DNA of 64,000 nucleotides, taken from assembly GCA_016715405.1 (NCBI GenBank), contig JADKAE010000007.1:62001-126000 (forward strand). Direction: 5' to 3'. Positions 29,023-38,182 of the stretch are shown here, in pieces. Source of the stretch: Saprospiraceae bacterium. GTDB taxonomy: Bacteria; Bacteroidota; Bacteroidia; Chitinophagales; Saprospiraceae. Position 1 is the stretch's first letter. Every line of letters begins with the position of its first letter. A program made the position numbers and the translations under genes. The notes under the pieces were generated by a model. It was not told where the DNA came from. It did not search any database and was given only the letters and a program-made list of their open reading frames with translations.

Positions 29023-32000
29023 TATTTGACAACCATCTTCGCCGTCTCCGCCTTTCCTCCCGCACTCAATCTTACCAGATACATACCCGGCGCCAGACCT
29101 TGTGGCAGCGCCAGCGCATGCGGCCCGGATTGCAGGCGTTCGCGCACAGCCGGCGCAGCGGCCCGGCCGGTGAGGTCGAAGACCTGTACTTCCGTCCAGC
29201 TGCTTTCGGGTAGCGTGAATTGGATCTGCGCATCTCCCAGGCTCGGATTGGGAGCGATTTGCACGCTGAAAAAATTTGTCACCGGCTCATAATCCGCCGT
29301 GATATAGCCGCCCGGCGGCGCCGACAGGTGCGTGGTGGTGTACAGGCGGTATTCGCCCGGCGCCAGGGGTAGCGGCGCCGTGGGGTCGGCAACGAACAAG
29401 CTGTCGCCCGTAAAATATTCGTACCACCAGCCGCCTTGCAAAAACGGATTGGTTGCGTTGCTGGTGGTCACGTTGGTATTGCCCAGTACCACCACATCCA
29501 TCTCCGTACCGTATAAGTGGATGGTTTTCACCATATTGGCTACGCTCAAAATAAATGAAGACGTACTAAATACATCGTGCGTTTTCTTCAATTCGATCAA
29601 AGCGCGTTTCACATTATAAATGCGGCGGCGGTTGGGGCTCTCGTTGTAGTCCCAGCGGATGGGCTTGGGACTGGTGCGGCATCCGTTGTCAATAGTGCCG
29701 TCGGGGCAGTAGTTGATCGGAAAATCGTAGCCCAATTCGCCAAATTGCCACAGCATCTTCGGGCCGGGGATGGGGTAGAAGAGGGCGCTGGCCAATTCCA
29801 CTCTTTTCATGGCTGTTAGGATCTCGCGCACGTTGTAGTTACCCGAAGAATTGCCAAAGTTCAAATTTTTGTACAACATGCGCTCTTCATCGTGGCTTTC
29901 CATGTAGGCCACCACGTTGGGCTGCGTCCAACCGCGAGATTTATATGAGGCGCCGATTAAGTTGGAAGGAAAACCCAACGACGCTTCCAGAAATTGATCC
30001 TGGAGGCCGGCGCCGGTCCAAAACATCATGCCGTTGCCGTAGTTGTTGAGCTCAGTCTCTTCGGTGGCAGCGGCAAAATGCTCGAGGATGACGAAGGCGT
30101 CGGGATTAGCGGCCCACACGACATCCGCGTAATGCTTGAGAATGGCTATGCGCGAGGGATCGTAAGCGCTCATGCCGGCGTCATTGGTCGAGAGGTTTTG
30201 GGTGAAGCCCTTCGACAAGTCAAAGCGGAACCCGTCTACCCGGAATTCGGTGAGCCAGTAATTGATGACTTTGTCGATGTATTTGCGGGTGGCTGCGCTT
30301 TCGTGGTTGATGTCGTAGCCTACATTGTAGGGGTGGCGTGCATCGCGGTTAATCCAGGGATTATCGAGAGTGGGCTTGGATGCCGCGGGGTCCCAGTACA
30401 ATTGCGCCAGCGGACTTTGGCTGAAGAGGTGGTTGTATACCACGTCGAGGATGACGGCGATGCCGCGCTCGTGGCAGGCGTCGACAAAACGCTTGAACTC
30501 GTTGATAGGCCCGTAGTATTTGTCGAGGGCCATGTGGAAGGAGGGGTTGTAGCCCCAACTGATGTTGCCCTCAAATTCGTTGACGGGCATGAGCTCGATG
30601 GCCGACACGCCCAGATTAGCCAGGTAGTCGAGGGTGTCTATAAGGGTTGTGTAGTGGCGGTGCAGAAAATCGCGCAACAACATTTCGTAGACTACCAGTT
30701 TGGTTTTGGGCGGCGCCGCAAAGTCTTCGGTCTGCCAGGTGTAAGCCGGCGCGCCGGGTTGTATCAGACTGGCGATTCCCGTAGTTTTGCCGTAAGGATA
30801 GGAGGGTAGGTTGGGATAGGTTTCCTCCGGAATAAAGGGATCGTGCTGCGGGTCGAGCACCACTGTGCTGTATGGATCGGCAATCCGGATAGCGCCGTCT
30901 ACCAGGTATTGGAAGGCGTAGGTTTGGCCGGGAGCCAGACCCGTGATTTCCAGCCAGTACGTCGCCCCGTCGAGGGCCTTTTTCATCTGGTAGGCCGTGC
31001 CGGGCAGCCAGTTGTTGAAATCGCCGATCACAAACACGATTTGCTTGTTGGGGGCGTACAATTGCAGGAAAACGCCGTTGTCGCCCAGCATTGTGATGCC
31101 GTCGGCGTATACTGCCGGCGGGTCTTGTAGCACTACGTTGCCGGGAATGACGTATACAAAACGGGTGGTATCGGTATAAGCCCCGTAAGCGGCGGCCACC
31201 GTCACTTCGTGTGTACCACTGGAATTGACCGTGATCTGGTGGCTCAGCGTGGCGCTGTTGGGCGTTTGGGCCACCTGTACGCCGTTGTCGAATATTTTGA
31301 TACTGGAAGCTATATGCGCGTTGGCATTGACTTGTATGTTTTGACCCAATGAGGTCAGCACCACCGGATTAGTAGGCGAGGTCAAATCGACCTGGTAGCG
31401 ACTGGTATACGAAAAGCTGCTGGTATCGCTCTGCTGTCCGCTTTGAGCGATGACTTGCACCTGGTGTAAGCCTTCGTCGAGTACCTGAAAACTGTAATCC
31501 AGGTCGGAAAGCCCTGTAGCCGATTGGTGGATCAGTTGATTATTATTATAAACAAAAAACTGACTGGGCTGCGAAGCGGCTGCCGCCACGTCAATATTTT
31601 CGCCCAGTGCAATGTCAAAATTGGCGGTCGATGGACTGGAGAGGTTGATAGTCAGCTCCAGGTTTTCCGGGTATACGTCGTAAAAAATATCCGTACCGCC
31701 GGGGCCTTTGCCTTCCAGTGTGCCGCCGGCATTGCGGAACACAAAGGCCATTTTAAGGATGGTCTCGTTTTGCGGCACGCCGTAATATTGGCGTATCGAC
31801 GGCCCGATCACATAGCTGTACACGTTGGGTTGGCCTGGCACTGGTGTCATCTGCCAGGCTGCGTTAGCCTGGCCCCAGGTCGTCACCACGTACTTCCAGT
31901 CAGAAGGCCCCGTGCTGGCCGAAGTGATCACTCCCGTGTGCAGGTACACGTTGCAATTGCAGTTGGTGAGCCCGCCGGTACCTTCCGTGGCGTCGAAGTA

Positions 32001-32120
32001 TATAGTCACCTGGTTGTTGGCTGTGGGGAAAGGCGGTTCTGCCACCAGGAGTTGCGCGCCAAGCCGGTTGGCGCAAGCCAATACGGCGACAAACACCGCT
32101 AAACGTATGATTTTTAGCAT
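29022..32120 (-). CDS. Secreted GH13 alpha-amylase with T9SS sorting domain
   Basis: The ATG at 32120 gives a signal peptide MLKIIRLAVFVAVLACANRL with cleavage near GAQ. The 1032-residue protein has N-terminal beta domains, an early-set/CBM48-like region (VFVIGDFNNWLPG), and a GH13 barrel with VVYNHLF, Asp in DGFRFDLSKGF, Glu in VILEHF and Asp in MESHDEERM. All three catalytic acids are present. The C-terminus (VQIAPNPS, GMYLVRLSAGG) is a T9SS sorting domain, so it is exported to the surface or medium. It is divergent from a TonB-dependent receptor, suggesting alpha-glucan use. The longer frame starting in the repeat (MSPCHHV) is unlikely. Confidence 0.92.
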   Translation of the reverse strand: MLKIIRLAVFVAVLACANRLGAQLLVAEPPFPTANNQVTIYFDATEGTGGLTNCNCNVYLHTGVITSASTGPSDWKYVVTTWGQANAAWQMTPVPGQPNVYSYVIGPSIRQYYGVPQNETILKMAFVFRNAGGTLEGKGPGGTDIFYDVYPENLELTINLSSPSTANFDIALGENIDVAAAASQPSQFFVYNNNQLIHQSATGLSDLDYSFQVLDEGLHQVQVIAQSGQQSDTSSFSYTSRYQVDLTSPTNPVVLTSLGQNIQVNANAHIASSIKIFDNGVQVAQTPNSATLSHQITVNSSGTHEVTVAAAYGAYTDTTRFVYVIPGNVVLQDPPAVYADGITMLGDNGVFLQLYAPNKQIVFVIGDFNNWLPGTAYQMKKALDGATYWLEITGLAPGQTYAFQYLVDGAIRIADPYSTVVLDPQHDPFIPEETYPNLPSYPYGKTTGIASLIQPGAPAYTWQTEDFAAPPKTKLVVYEMLLRDFLHRHYTTLIDTLDYLANLGVSAIELMPVNEFEGNISWGYNPSFHMALDKYYGPINEFKRFVDACHERGIAVILDVVYNHLFSQSPLAQLYWDPAASKPTLDNPWINRDARHPYNVGYDINHESAATRKYIDKVINYWLTEFRVDGFRFDLSKGFTQNLSTNDAGMSAYDPSRIAILKHYADVVWAANPDAFVILEHFAAATEETELNNYGNGMMFWTGAGLQDQFLEASLGFPSNLIGASYKSRGWTQPNVVAYMESHDEERMLYKNLNFGNSSGNYNVREILTAMKRVELASALFYPIPGPKMLWQFGELGYDFPINYCPDGTIDNGCRTSPKPIRWDYNESPNRRRIYNVKRALIELKKTHDVFSTSSFILSVANMVKTIHLYGTEMDVVVLGNTNVTTSNATNPFLQGGWWYEYFTGDSLFVADPTAPLPLAPGEYRLYTTTHLSAPPGGYITADYEPVTNFFSVQIAPNPSLGDAQIQFTLPESSWTEVQVFDLTGRAAAPAVRERLQSGPHALALPQGLAPGMYLVRLSAGGKAETAKMVVK

Positions 32121-32158
32121 AACACTGAATTTTATGATCAATTTGAATTGTAGTTTTG

Positions 32159-32243
32159 AGGTGACATGGTGACAAGGTGACAAGGTGACAGGGTGTTGAT
32201 GAAATTAAACTGCTACCTTGTCACCCTGTCACCCTGTCACCTT
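32159..32243. repeat. Inverted octamer repeats (GGTGACAA) between divergent genes
   Basis: The left arm has four units of the GGTGACAA type; the right arm has TTGTCACCCTGTCACCCTG, the complement. It lies in the shared upstream region of the amylase and the receptor genes. Both genes could in principle start inside it, each with the peptide MSPCH. Confidence 0.8.
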
Positions 32244-32262
32244 AACAAAGGTAACACCCACA

Positions 32263-34348
32263 ATGGCGAATCACCCACAACAATTCCACTTTTTGCCAAA
32301 ATTTGGCATACTCATTGCGCTGACTGCCGCCGGCACGGCCCAAGCCCAACAAGACACCCTGCTGCTGAAAGAACTCCAAAGAGTGACCGTCACCGCCGCC
32401 CGGCTCGAGGCCGGCGACCTGGCCCTGCCGCTGCCGCTCACCGTCATCGGCAAATCGCGCTTGCAGGACGGCCAGCAGCAGTTGGTCCTCAGCGAAGCGC
32501 TGGGCGGCATTCCCGGCTTGTTTGCCCTCAACACCGAAAACTTCGCCCAGGATGTGCGCATCTCCATCCGCGGCTTCGGGGCCCGCTCGGCCTTCGGCAT
32601 CCGCGGGGTGCGGCTCAGCGTCGACGACCTGCCCGAATCGACCCCCGACGGACAGGCCCAGGTGGATAACCTCGACATGGGCATCATCGATCGCGCCGAG
32701 GTAATCCGCGGTGCTTCGTCGGGCCTCTATGGCAACGCCGCCGGCGGCGCCCTGAGCCTCTACACCGAAGAGCCGCCCGAGTCGGGCGCACTACTCGAAG
32801 GCCGCCTCAGCGCGGGTTCTTTTGGTTTGCAAAAATACCAGCTCAAAGCCGCCCAACGCTACAAACGATTGGGCTATGTACTCTACGGCGCCTACACCAA
32901 CTACAACGGCTATCGCGAGCATAGCCGCAGCCGGCAATTGCTGCTCAACGGCAAAGCGCATTATTATTTTAATAAAAATACCCGACTAACGCTCTTGCTT
33001 AACCACGCCGACAGCCCCGAAGCCGACGACCCCGGCGCTACGACGGAGCGCAGATTGCCCTACAAAGCCTCCACCCTGCTTGCCGCGGCTCCCAACCGGC
33101 AATACGACGCCGGCGAAGCCCTCGACCAGCAGCGCATCGGGCTCGTATTGCGCAGCCAATTGCACCCCAAACACCACTTGTTGATGCGCGCCTACACCCT
33201 TTGGCGCGATTTTGAAAACAAACTACCCTTTAGCAACAGCGGCATCGTCTACTTCCAGCGGCGGGTGCTGGGCGCCAGCGTCGCCTACACCTTTTCATCG
33301 GCTATCGCCGGTCGGCCCTACCGCCTCCAACTCGGCCTCGACCTCGACGACCAATCGGACGAGCGCTCCCGCTTCAATAACCTCGATGGCACTCGTGGCG
33401 ACCTGCGCCTCCAGCAGCTTGAAACCTTTACCAACACCGGCGCCTACCTGCTCCAGGAGTGGGAACCCCTGCGCCGCCTATCCCTGCGCCTGAGCCTGCG
33501 CTACGACCGCGCGCGCGTAGCCGCCGCCGACCGCTTCACCTTCGACGGCGACGACTCGGGCAATAGCGATTACAATAGCTTTAGTCCGATGGCCGGCCTA
33601 TCCTACGCCCTCGCTGAAAGCCAGTACCTCTACGCCAACGTAGGCCGCAGCTTTGAAACCCCCGCCCTCAGCGAACTCTCGGCCAATCCCCTCGGCGGCG
33701 GCTTTAATGAAGAGCTACGCCCTCAGCAGGCCTACAGCTACGAACTGGGTTGGAAAGGCGCGGCGTTATCCGCCCTGAAGTGGGAATTGTGTATATTTTA
33801 CATTGACTCCAACAACGAATTAGCCCCCTATCAACTGGAGGTTTCCCCCGGGCGTACCTTCTACCGCAACACAGGCAGCACCGAACGCAGCGGCGTCGAA
33901 GCTTCCCTCACCTGGCTGGTCGCGCCGGGATTATCCTTGTCTGCCGCCTACACCTGGTCGCTTTTTCGCTACGCCAGCTACAGCACCCCTGCGGACGTAT
34001 TCGACGGCAACACCCTGCCGGGCATCCCGCAGCATCATGCCAACCTGTCGGCGCGGTATTTCCGCAAAAACTGGCAGCTGGGCCTCCAGAGTCGCTACGT
34101 CGGCTCGCTGTACGCCAACGACGCCAACACCGCCGAAGACAAGCCCTACCTGCTGGTCAACCTCCGCGCCGGCTACCGCCATGAGGGCAAAAAGTGGTCG
34201 CTGGCGCCTTTTTTGGGACTTCAATAACCTACTCAACCAATATTACAATGCCAATATCCGGATCAATGCGGCGAACCAGCAGTATTACGAGCCGGGACCG
34301 GGTTTGGCGGGGTTTGGCGGGGTGGTTATTTCGTGGAAGACACGGTAG
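32263..34348 (+). CDS. TonB-dependent receptor (one frameshift)
   Basis: The start at 32263 gives a signal sequence (FGILIALTAAGTAQAQ). The plug domain begins near RVTVTAARLEAGDLAL, and ISIRGFGARSAFGIRGVRL and GASSGLYGNAAGGALSLYTE are classic plug motifs. The beta-barrel ends GLAGFGGVVISWKTR. The frame breaks at the T run near 34208-34213; removing one T gives PFWDFNNLLNQYYNANI. Repaired length is about 695 residues, so this is a siderophore/vitamin-type receptor rather than a SusC. Substrate is unknown; the adjacent amylase hints at a glucan but is not proof. Confidence 0.9.
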
Positions 34349-34354
34349 AGGGGG

Positions 34355-34418
34355 GACTGTACGACTTTACGACTGTACGACTGTACGACTGTACGACTTT
34401 ACGACTTTACGACTGTAG
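34355..34418. repeat. Eight-copy octamer array (GACTKTAC)
   Basis: Eight tandem 8-bp units of GACTGTAC or GACTTTAC (last unit GACTGTAG) follow 6 bp after the receptor stop. The reverse complement of the T variant matches the AGTCGTAA units at 21965-21980, so the same repeat family is present at two loci. Confidence 0.9.
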
Positions 34419-34563
34419 GATTTTGCGAGCGTCGAAACCGCGACTGTGCGAAGAGGTCATCTTCCTGAGGTACGAGGGAAGGCCGCGCTCCTGCGCGATG
34501 GGTATAAAACGCCATCGCTACGGAGAACCTATATTTTTTAACAACCAAAACAACAACACAACT

Positions 34564-34920
34564 ATGCTCACAGCAATCAATCCAAAACTTCCGATGCGGG
34601 ATAAAGCGAAAACCCGGGAGTATTATGTAAATAAATTGGGTTTTCAGGAATTGGGAAGCGCTGATTTTGACGGCTATCTCATGGTGCAAAAAGACCATAT
34701 TCAAATCCACTTTTTTGAATTCAAAGAACTTGACCCCAAAGAAAACTACGGGCAAGTTTATATCAGAACGGATGATATTCATAAATTGTACCAGTCGCTG
34801 CTGGACAATAACATAAGCATACACCCGGCAGGAAATTTGCAGGTAAAACCCTGGGGACAAAAAGAATTTTCATTACTCGACCCAGACCACAATTTGCTGA
34901 CATTCGGACAAAGTTTGTGA
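34564..34920 (+). CDS. VOC family (glyoxalase/bleomycin resistance-like) protein
   Basis: This is a 118-residue single VOC module. It has MRDKAKTREYYVNKLGFQEL, HIQIHFFEFKEL, VYIRTDDIHKLYQSL and the C-terminal WGQKEFSLLDPDHNLLTFG, which carries the conserved metal Glu/His pattern of the fold. It resembles bleomycin-binding or glyoxalase-like proteins; the real substrate is unknown. The stop overlaps the next ATG (ATGA-type), so the two genes are coupled. Confidence 0.85.
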   Translation: MLTAINPKLPMRDKAKTREYYVNKLGFQELGSADFDGYLMVQKDHIQIHFFEFKELDPKENYGQVYIRTDDIHKLYQSLLDNNISIHPAGNLQVKPWGQKEFSLLDPDHNLLTFGQSL

Positions 34921-35435
34921 TGAATAATTTATTAAAAACAACTACGGAAATAACCACCGTATTTAATACCACATTAGAGCGGGCATTTAAAAGCCCCATG
35001 CTATGTGATATTACAAAGGTGCATTCCGGATACGGCATTACGCCCAGGGTAACGTATTGCACCGAAGATGAAACCTGGGGTAAAGTGGGCGGTAGCCGAA
35101 AAGTTTTTATGGCAAAAACACTCACTTTCAAAGGCGGTGAATCTTCGCTGGATACCGTTTTGGAAAGAAAAGAAAACGAATACTGGAAAATCGAAATTTC
35201 CGACTTTAAAACCTGGTCGATGGGGTTTGAGAAATTTCAAGGGGAGTGGTTTACTACGCAGCTTGAGGAAGGTAAAGTGCTGGTGAGATATAGATATACG
35301 ATGTTTTCAAAATACAGGTTATGCTACCCCTTTCATTGGCTATTTACGAAAATTGTATGGCGGAATTATATGCAACACGTACTGGAAAATATCAGGCAAT
35401 TGACTTTGGAGGAGGCGCCATATCTGCATGAATAA
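34920..35435 (+). CDS. SRPBCC-like protein
   Basis: This is a 171-residue soluble protein starting MNNLLKTTTEITTVFNTTLE. The layout fits the SRPBCC/START-like helix-grip fold: an N-terminal strand and helix (TLERAFKSPMLCDI), a series of strands (KVFMAKTLTFKG, YWKIEISDFKTW, VLVRYRYTMFSK) and a long C-terminal helix (WRNYMQHVLENIRQLTLEE). Ligand and function are unknown. It is coupled to the VOC gene. Confidence 0.65.
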   Translation: MNNLLKTTTEITTVFNTTLERAFKSPMLCDITKVHSGYGITPRVTYCTEDETWGKVGGSRKVFMAKTLTFKGGESSLDTVLERKENEYWKIEISDFKTWSMGFEKFQGEWFTTQLEEGKVLVRYRYTMFSKYRLCYPFHWLFTKIVWRNYMQHVLENIRQLTLEEAPYLHE

Positions 35436-35524
35436 TTGGCTTACTCCCACCCTCATTCCCCGCGTAATGGAAGTAGACGCTAATCTGTCGGCTGAGTATA
35501 TACCCAGTAATTAACATAAATTGT

Positions 35525-35532
35525 TACATTTG
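35525..35532 (+). promoter_or_regulatory. -7 element TACATTTG upstream of RRM gene
   Basis: TACATTTG matches TAnnTTTG and lies 19 bp before the RRM gene ATG. No good -33 TTTG is visible at the expected distance. Confidence 0.4.
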
Positions 35533-35551
35533 CCCAATAAATCAATCGATC

Positions 35552-35818
35552 ATGTCAAAGAGAATTTTTGTAGGCAATTTGCCTTTTTCTGCAACCGAAG
35601 ATGAACTCAGAGAATTGTTTGCAGAATTCGGCACAGTGGAAAACGTCCAATTGATTTCAGACAGAGAAACGGGCCGGCCCAGAGGTTTTGGTTTTGTGGA
35701 GATGTCAGATGGCGCAGATGAAGCCATTAAGGCCCTACACGGGCGTGATTTGGGTGGCAGAAATCTAAATGTTAACGAAGCAGAAGACAAGCCCCGTCCG
35801 CCGAAGCGTACCTGGTAA
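35552..35818 (+). CDS. RRM-domain RNA-binding protein
   Basis: This is a single RNA recognition motif of 88 residues. RNP2 is IFVGNLPFS and RNP1 is RGFGFVEM. The RNP1 aromatic residues needed for RNA stacking are present, with a short basic tail (KPRPPKRTW). Such small glycine-poor RRM proteins occur in Bacteroidota and cyanobacteria and may act as RNA chaperones. The gene is alone on the plus strand with its own -7 element. Confidence 0.92.
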   Translation: MSKRIFVGNLPFSATEDELRELFAEFGTVENVQLISDRETGRPRGFGFVEMSDGADEAIKALHGRDLGGRNLNVNEAEDKPRPPKRTW

Positions 35819-35832
35819 TGCTCGTCGGTGTT

Positions 35833-36462
35833 TCAAAAAATCGGCAACTCACTTGCTTTTGCGTACGGTAATTTGACCAAAAAAGAAGGCCCGTAATAAG
35901 TATCCAATCCCGCTACCACGGCGCTTTGCGCCTGGTCGAGCGCGAGGTTGCCATTGGCGCCAACTAACGCTTCGCGTAACAATAGATGCTCGATTTTTCC
36001 GATGATGAGGCGCGTGCCGTTGAGCTCGATAGGGATCTCCTGCACAAAACGCATGCCTAGTAATACGGGCGACTCGGCTACAAAAGGCGCCTCGAACCCC
36101 TCCAGATAATAAGGGCTAAGCCGGCAAGCTTCGAATTCCGAGGCGTCGCGCGCGAGGCGCGCCGAGGTATAATGCGCCTGTTCGACCAGTTTCGCCGGCA
36201 CGTGGTTGATGGTATACACCCCCGTCTCCATAATATTGCGGTAGGTATGGCTGTGGTCGCCCAGCGGCCGCTGGATGTAGCCGATCAGCGCCGGATCGGA
36301 GCCCAGGTGTACCACCGAGCTGAATATGGCCACGTTTTCCTGTCCGTCTTTGCTTTTTGTGCCGATGAGGTTGGCAGCTTTGAAACCGGTGGAGGCGTTG
36401 ATCAGGTTGGCGCGAAAGCGCCGCTCCAACTGCTCGATGGCCTGGGCGTCGTAATGCTTCAT
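35833..36462 (-). CDS. Flavin reductase-like FMN-binding protein
   Basis: I use the ATG at 36462 (MKHYDAQAIEQLERRF); the frame starts at 36483. The 209-residue product has TGFKAANLIGTKSKDGQENVA and IFSSVVHLGSDPALIGYIQR, then HTYRNIMETGVYTINHV. This is the layout of the flavin-reductase-like split-barrel domain that binds FMN. The reductant and substrate are unknown. It is in line with the TIGR03643 and SDR genes upstream. Confidence 0.8.
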   Translation of the reverse strand: MKHYDAQAIEQLERRFRANLINASTGFKAANLIGTKSKDGQENVAIFSSVVHLGSDPALIGYIQRPLGDHSHTYRNIMETGVYTINHVPAKLVEQAHYTSARLARDASEFEACRLSPYYLEGFEAPFVAESPVLLGMRFVQEIPIELNGTRLIIGKIEHLLLREALVGANGNLALDQAQSAVVAGLDTYYGPSFLVKLPYAKASELPIF

Positions 36463-36491
36463 GTGATATAAATGATAGGGCAAAGCTGAGT

Positions 36492-36764
36492 TTAGCGTTT
36501 ACTGATTTTATTATTGGAAATTATATTTTGCCGGCTGCACTTGAAGCGCTTGATCTCAGCGCTGCGCTTGGCCCGGTGTTTTTGGCTCACACCGCTGTGT
36601 ACGCGTGTCCGCCAAAGATTAAAACTGCTGCGTTTCAGGGTTTTGCGCATCAGGGCCACAACTTCCACCTCCCGAATGCCGAATTGCACTTCAATGGCTT
36701 CGAAGGGCGTGCGATCTTCCCACGCCATTTCGATGATGCGATCTATGTCTTCCGGCTGTAGCAT
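36492..36764 (-). CDS. TIGR03643/DUF2805 family protein
   Basis: This is a 90-residue basic protein. MLQPEDIDRIIEMAWEDRTP with FEAIEVQFGIREVEVVALMR is the helix-turn-helix-like signature of the TIGR03643 (DUF2805) family. The C-terminus (KHRAKRSAEIKRFKCSRQ) is lysine and arginine rich. Function is unknown. It lies 12 bp downstream of an SDR gene and 29 bp upstream of the flavin reductase-like gene, a likely operon. Confidence 0.8.
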   Translation of the reverse strand: MLQPEDIDRIIEMAWEDRTPFEAIEVQFGIREVEVVALMRKTLKRSSFNLWRTRVHSGVSQKHRAKRSAEIKRFKCSRQNIISNNKISKR

Positions 36765-36776
36765 AATTTATCGCTC

Positions 36777-37475
36777 TCACATTCTTACCGCAGACATTCC
36801 CCCGTCTACATGAATCACCTGTCCCGTCATCCAGGCGCTTTCGTCTCCCAGTAAAAAACCGGCCATATGGGCTATGTCCTGCGCGCGGCCGATTTTTTTC
36901 AGCGGATGCCGCTGCGCGTTGGCCTCCCTTTTTTCTTCGGTAGATAGCAGTCCGGCAGCCAGTGGCGTATCGGTGAGCGAAGGAGCTATGCAGTTCACCC
37001 TGACCTTAGGAGCCAGCTCGGCGGCCAGCGACCTGGCCAGGCCTTCGATGGCGCCTTTGGAAGCGGCTACCTGCGTGTGGAAGTTGAATCCCGTTTGCAC
37101 AGCCACAGTGGAGAAAAGGACGATAGAGGCCTGCTCCGATTTTTTCAGGTTGGGCAACAACGCCTGTATCACTTTGATAGCGCCGATCACCTGCAATTGG
37201 TAATCGGCCACAAAAGCCTCGGGCGAGATGCGGGCAAACGGCTTCAGACTGATGCTGCCCGGGCAGTATACCAGTCCGTCAACCTGCTCGGGCGCAAACC
37301 CCATTTCCAGCGATTCCGACAACACGTCGAGCGGAAACATGGCAACCTGGCCGGCCGGTCGCCGGTCGGTGGTTTGGTGGTAGGTGCCGATTACCCGGTG
37401 GCCCGCCTGTGCCAACTGGGAGGCCAATTCAAGCCCGATGCCGGAAGAGGCGCCGATGATGACGATGTTTTTCAT
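36777..37475 (-). CDS. SDR family protein lacking the catalytic Tyr
   Basis: This is a 232-residue classical SDR fold. It has IGASSGIGLELAS for cofactor, VYCPGSISLKP in place of NNAG, LFSTVAVQTG for the Ser region and IHVDGGMSAVRM at the end. The usual YxxxK active site reads VAASK, so Lys is retained but Tyr is Val. Proteins of this subfamily may use another residue or not be oxidoreductases. It is first gene of the SDR-TIGR03643-flavin reductase operon. Confidence 0.82.
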   Translation of the reverse strand: MKNIVIIGASSGIGLELASQLAQAGHRVIGTYHQTTDRRPAGQVAMFPLDVLSESLEMGFAPEQVDGLVYCPGSISLKPFARISPEAFVADYQLQVIGAIKVIQALLPNLKKSEQASIVLFSTVAVQTGFNFHTQVAASKGAIEGLARSLAAELAPKVRVNCIAPSLTDTPLAAGLLSTEEKREANAQRHPLKKIGRAQDIAHMAGFLLGDESAWMTGQVIHVDGGMSAVRM

Positions 37476-37632
37476 GCCAGATAAACCGGAAAAAGGGCAG
37501 AGTGTTCACGGCTTAAAAAAATCTTAATAAGCATGCGTTTTATGCTAAATATCATTTAAAACCTATTGCGCGTATCTACATGAGTTGGTTAGCCTGCGTT
37601 GTACTGTCATCAAACACAACAAAAACAAAACC

Positions 37633-38178
37633 ATGAAACGACTGCTTATTGCGCTTCCGATTCTGCTCGCCGCTACCTTTGCGCAAGCCCAGCACCACGA
37701 CCTGAAATTCAACGCCGCCGGCATGCTGGTCCAAACGCCGGGGTTCTTCTATGAATTCAGTCCCAATGCCAATAACGGCTTCGGCGCCGGGCTCAACCAC
37801 TCGTGGCTCAACGTAACCATCGACGGCGAGCGTTTTTCGTTCCGCAATACCTCGTTCATCGCCGATTACCGGCGCTATTTCAGGCCCCGCCGCGATGCCG
37901 ACGGTTTTTTTGCAGGCGCCTACCTCAAAGGCGGCAATGCGGTAATTAAATTGCAGGAAACGGGCGATCAGGGTAGGGTAGGCAAATTCGCCGTGGGCGC
38001 CACCGCGGGCTGGAAACTGGTCACCGAAGGCGGCTTCGTATTGGAAACATACGGCGGTTTGGGCAAAAACTTTCTCACCGGCGCCGCCGTCAACGATACC
38101 AATCTCAACAAAGCTGTTAATTGGATAGGCTTTATGGATTTTCGCGTGGGCGTAACGGTGGGGTATCGGTTGTGGTAA
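37633..38178 (+). CDS. Outer-membrane beta-barrel protein, DUF3575-like
   Basis: The ATG at 37633 gives a signal peptide MKRLLIALPILLAATFAQAQ. The 181-residue protein then alternates polar and hydrophobic residues (FFYEFSPNANNGFGAGLNH, FIADYRRYFRP, AVGATAGWKLV) and ends with a barrel-type strand, FRVGVTVGYRLW. This fits a small outer-membrane barrel such as DUF3575. Function is unknown. It converges on the SIMPL gene. Confidence 0.72.
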   Translation: MKRLLIALPILLAATFAQAQHHDLKFNAAGMLVQTPGFFYEFSPNANNGFGAGLNHSWLNVTIDGERFSFRNTSFIADYRRYFRPRRDADGFFAGAYLKGGNAVIKLQETGDQGRVGKFAVGATAGWKLVTEGGFVLETYGGLGKNFLTGAAVNDTNLNKAVNWIGFMDFRVGVTVGYRLW

Positions 38179-38182
38179 AATG

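Noticed and set aside
32121..32183. Amylase start at 32183 (MSPCHHVTS)
   Set aside because: The extension is repeat-encoded, and the Met at 32120 starts a good signal peptide.
34333..34563. Upstream extension of the VOC protein
   Set aside because: It translates the GACTKTAC array and a GC-rich leader; the ATG at 34564 begins the conserved domain.
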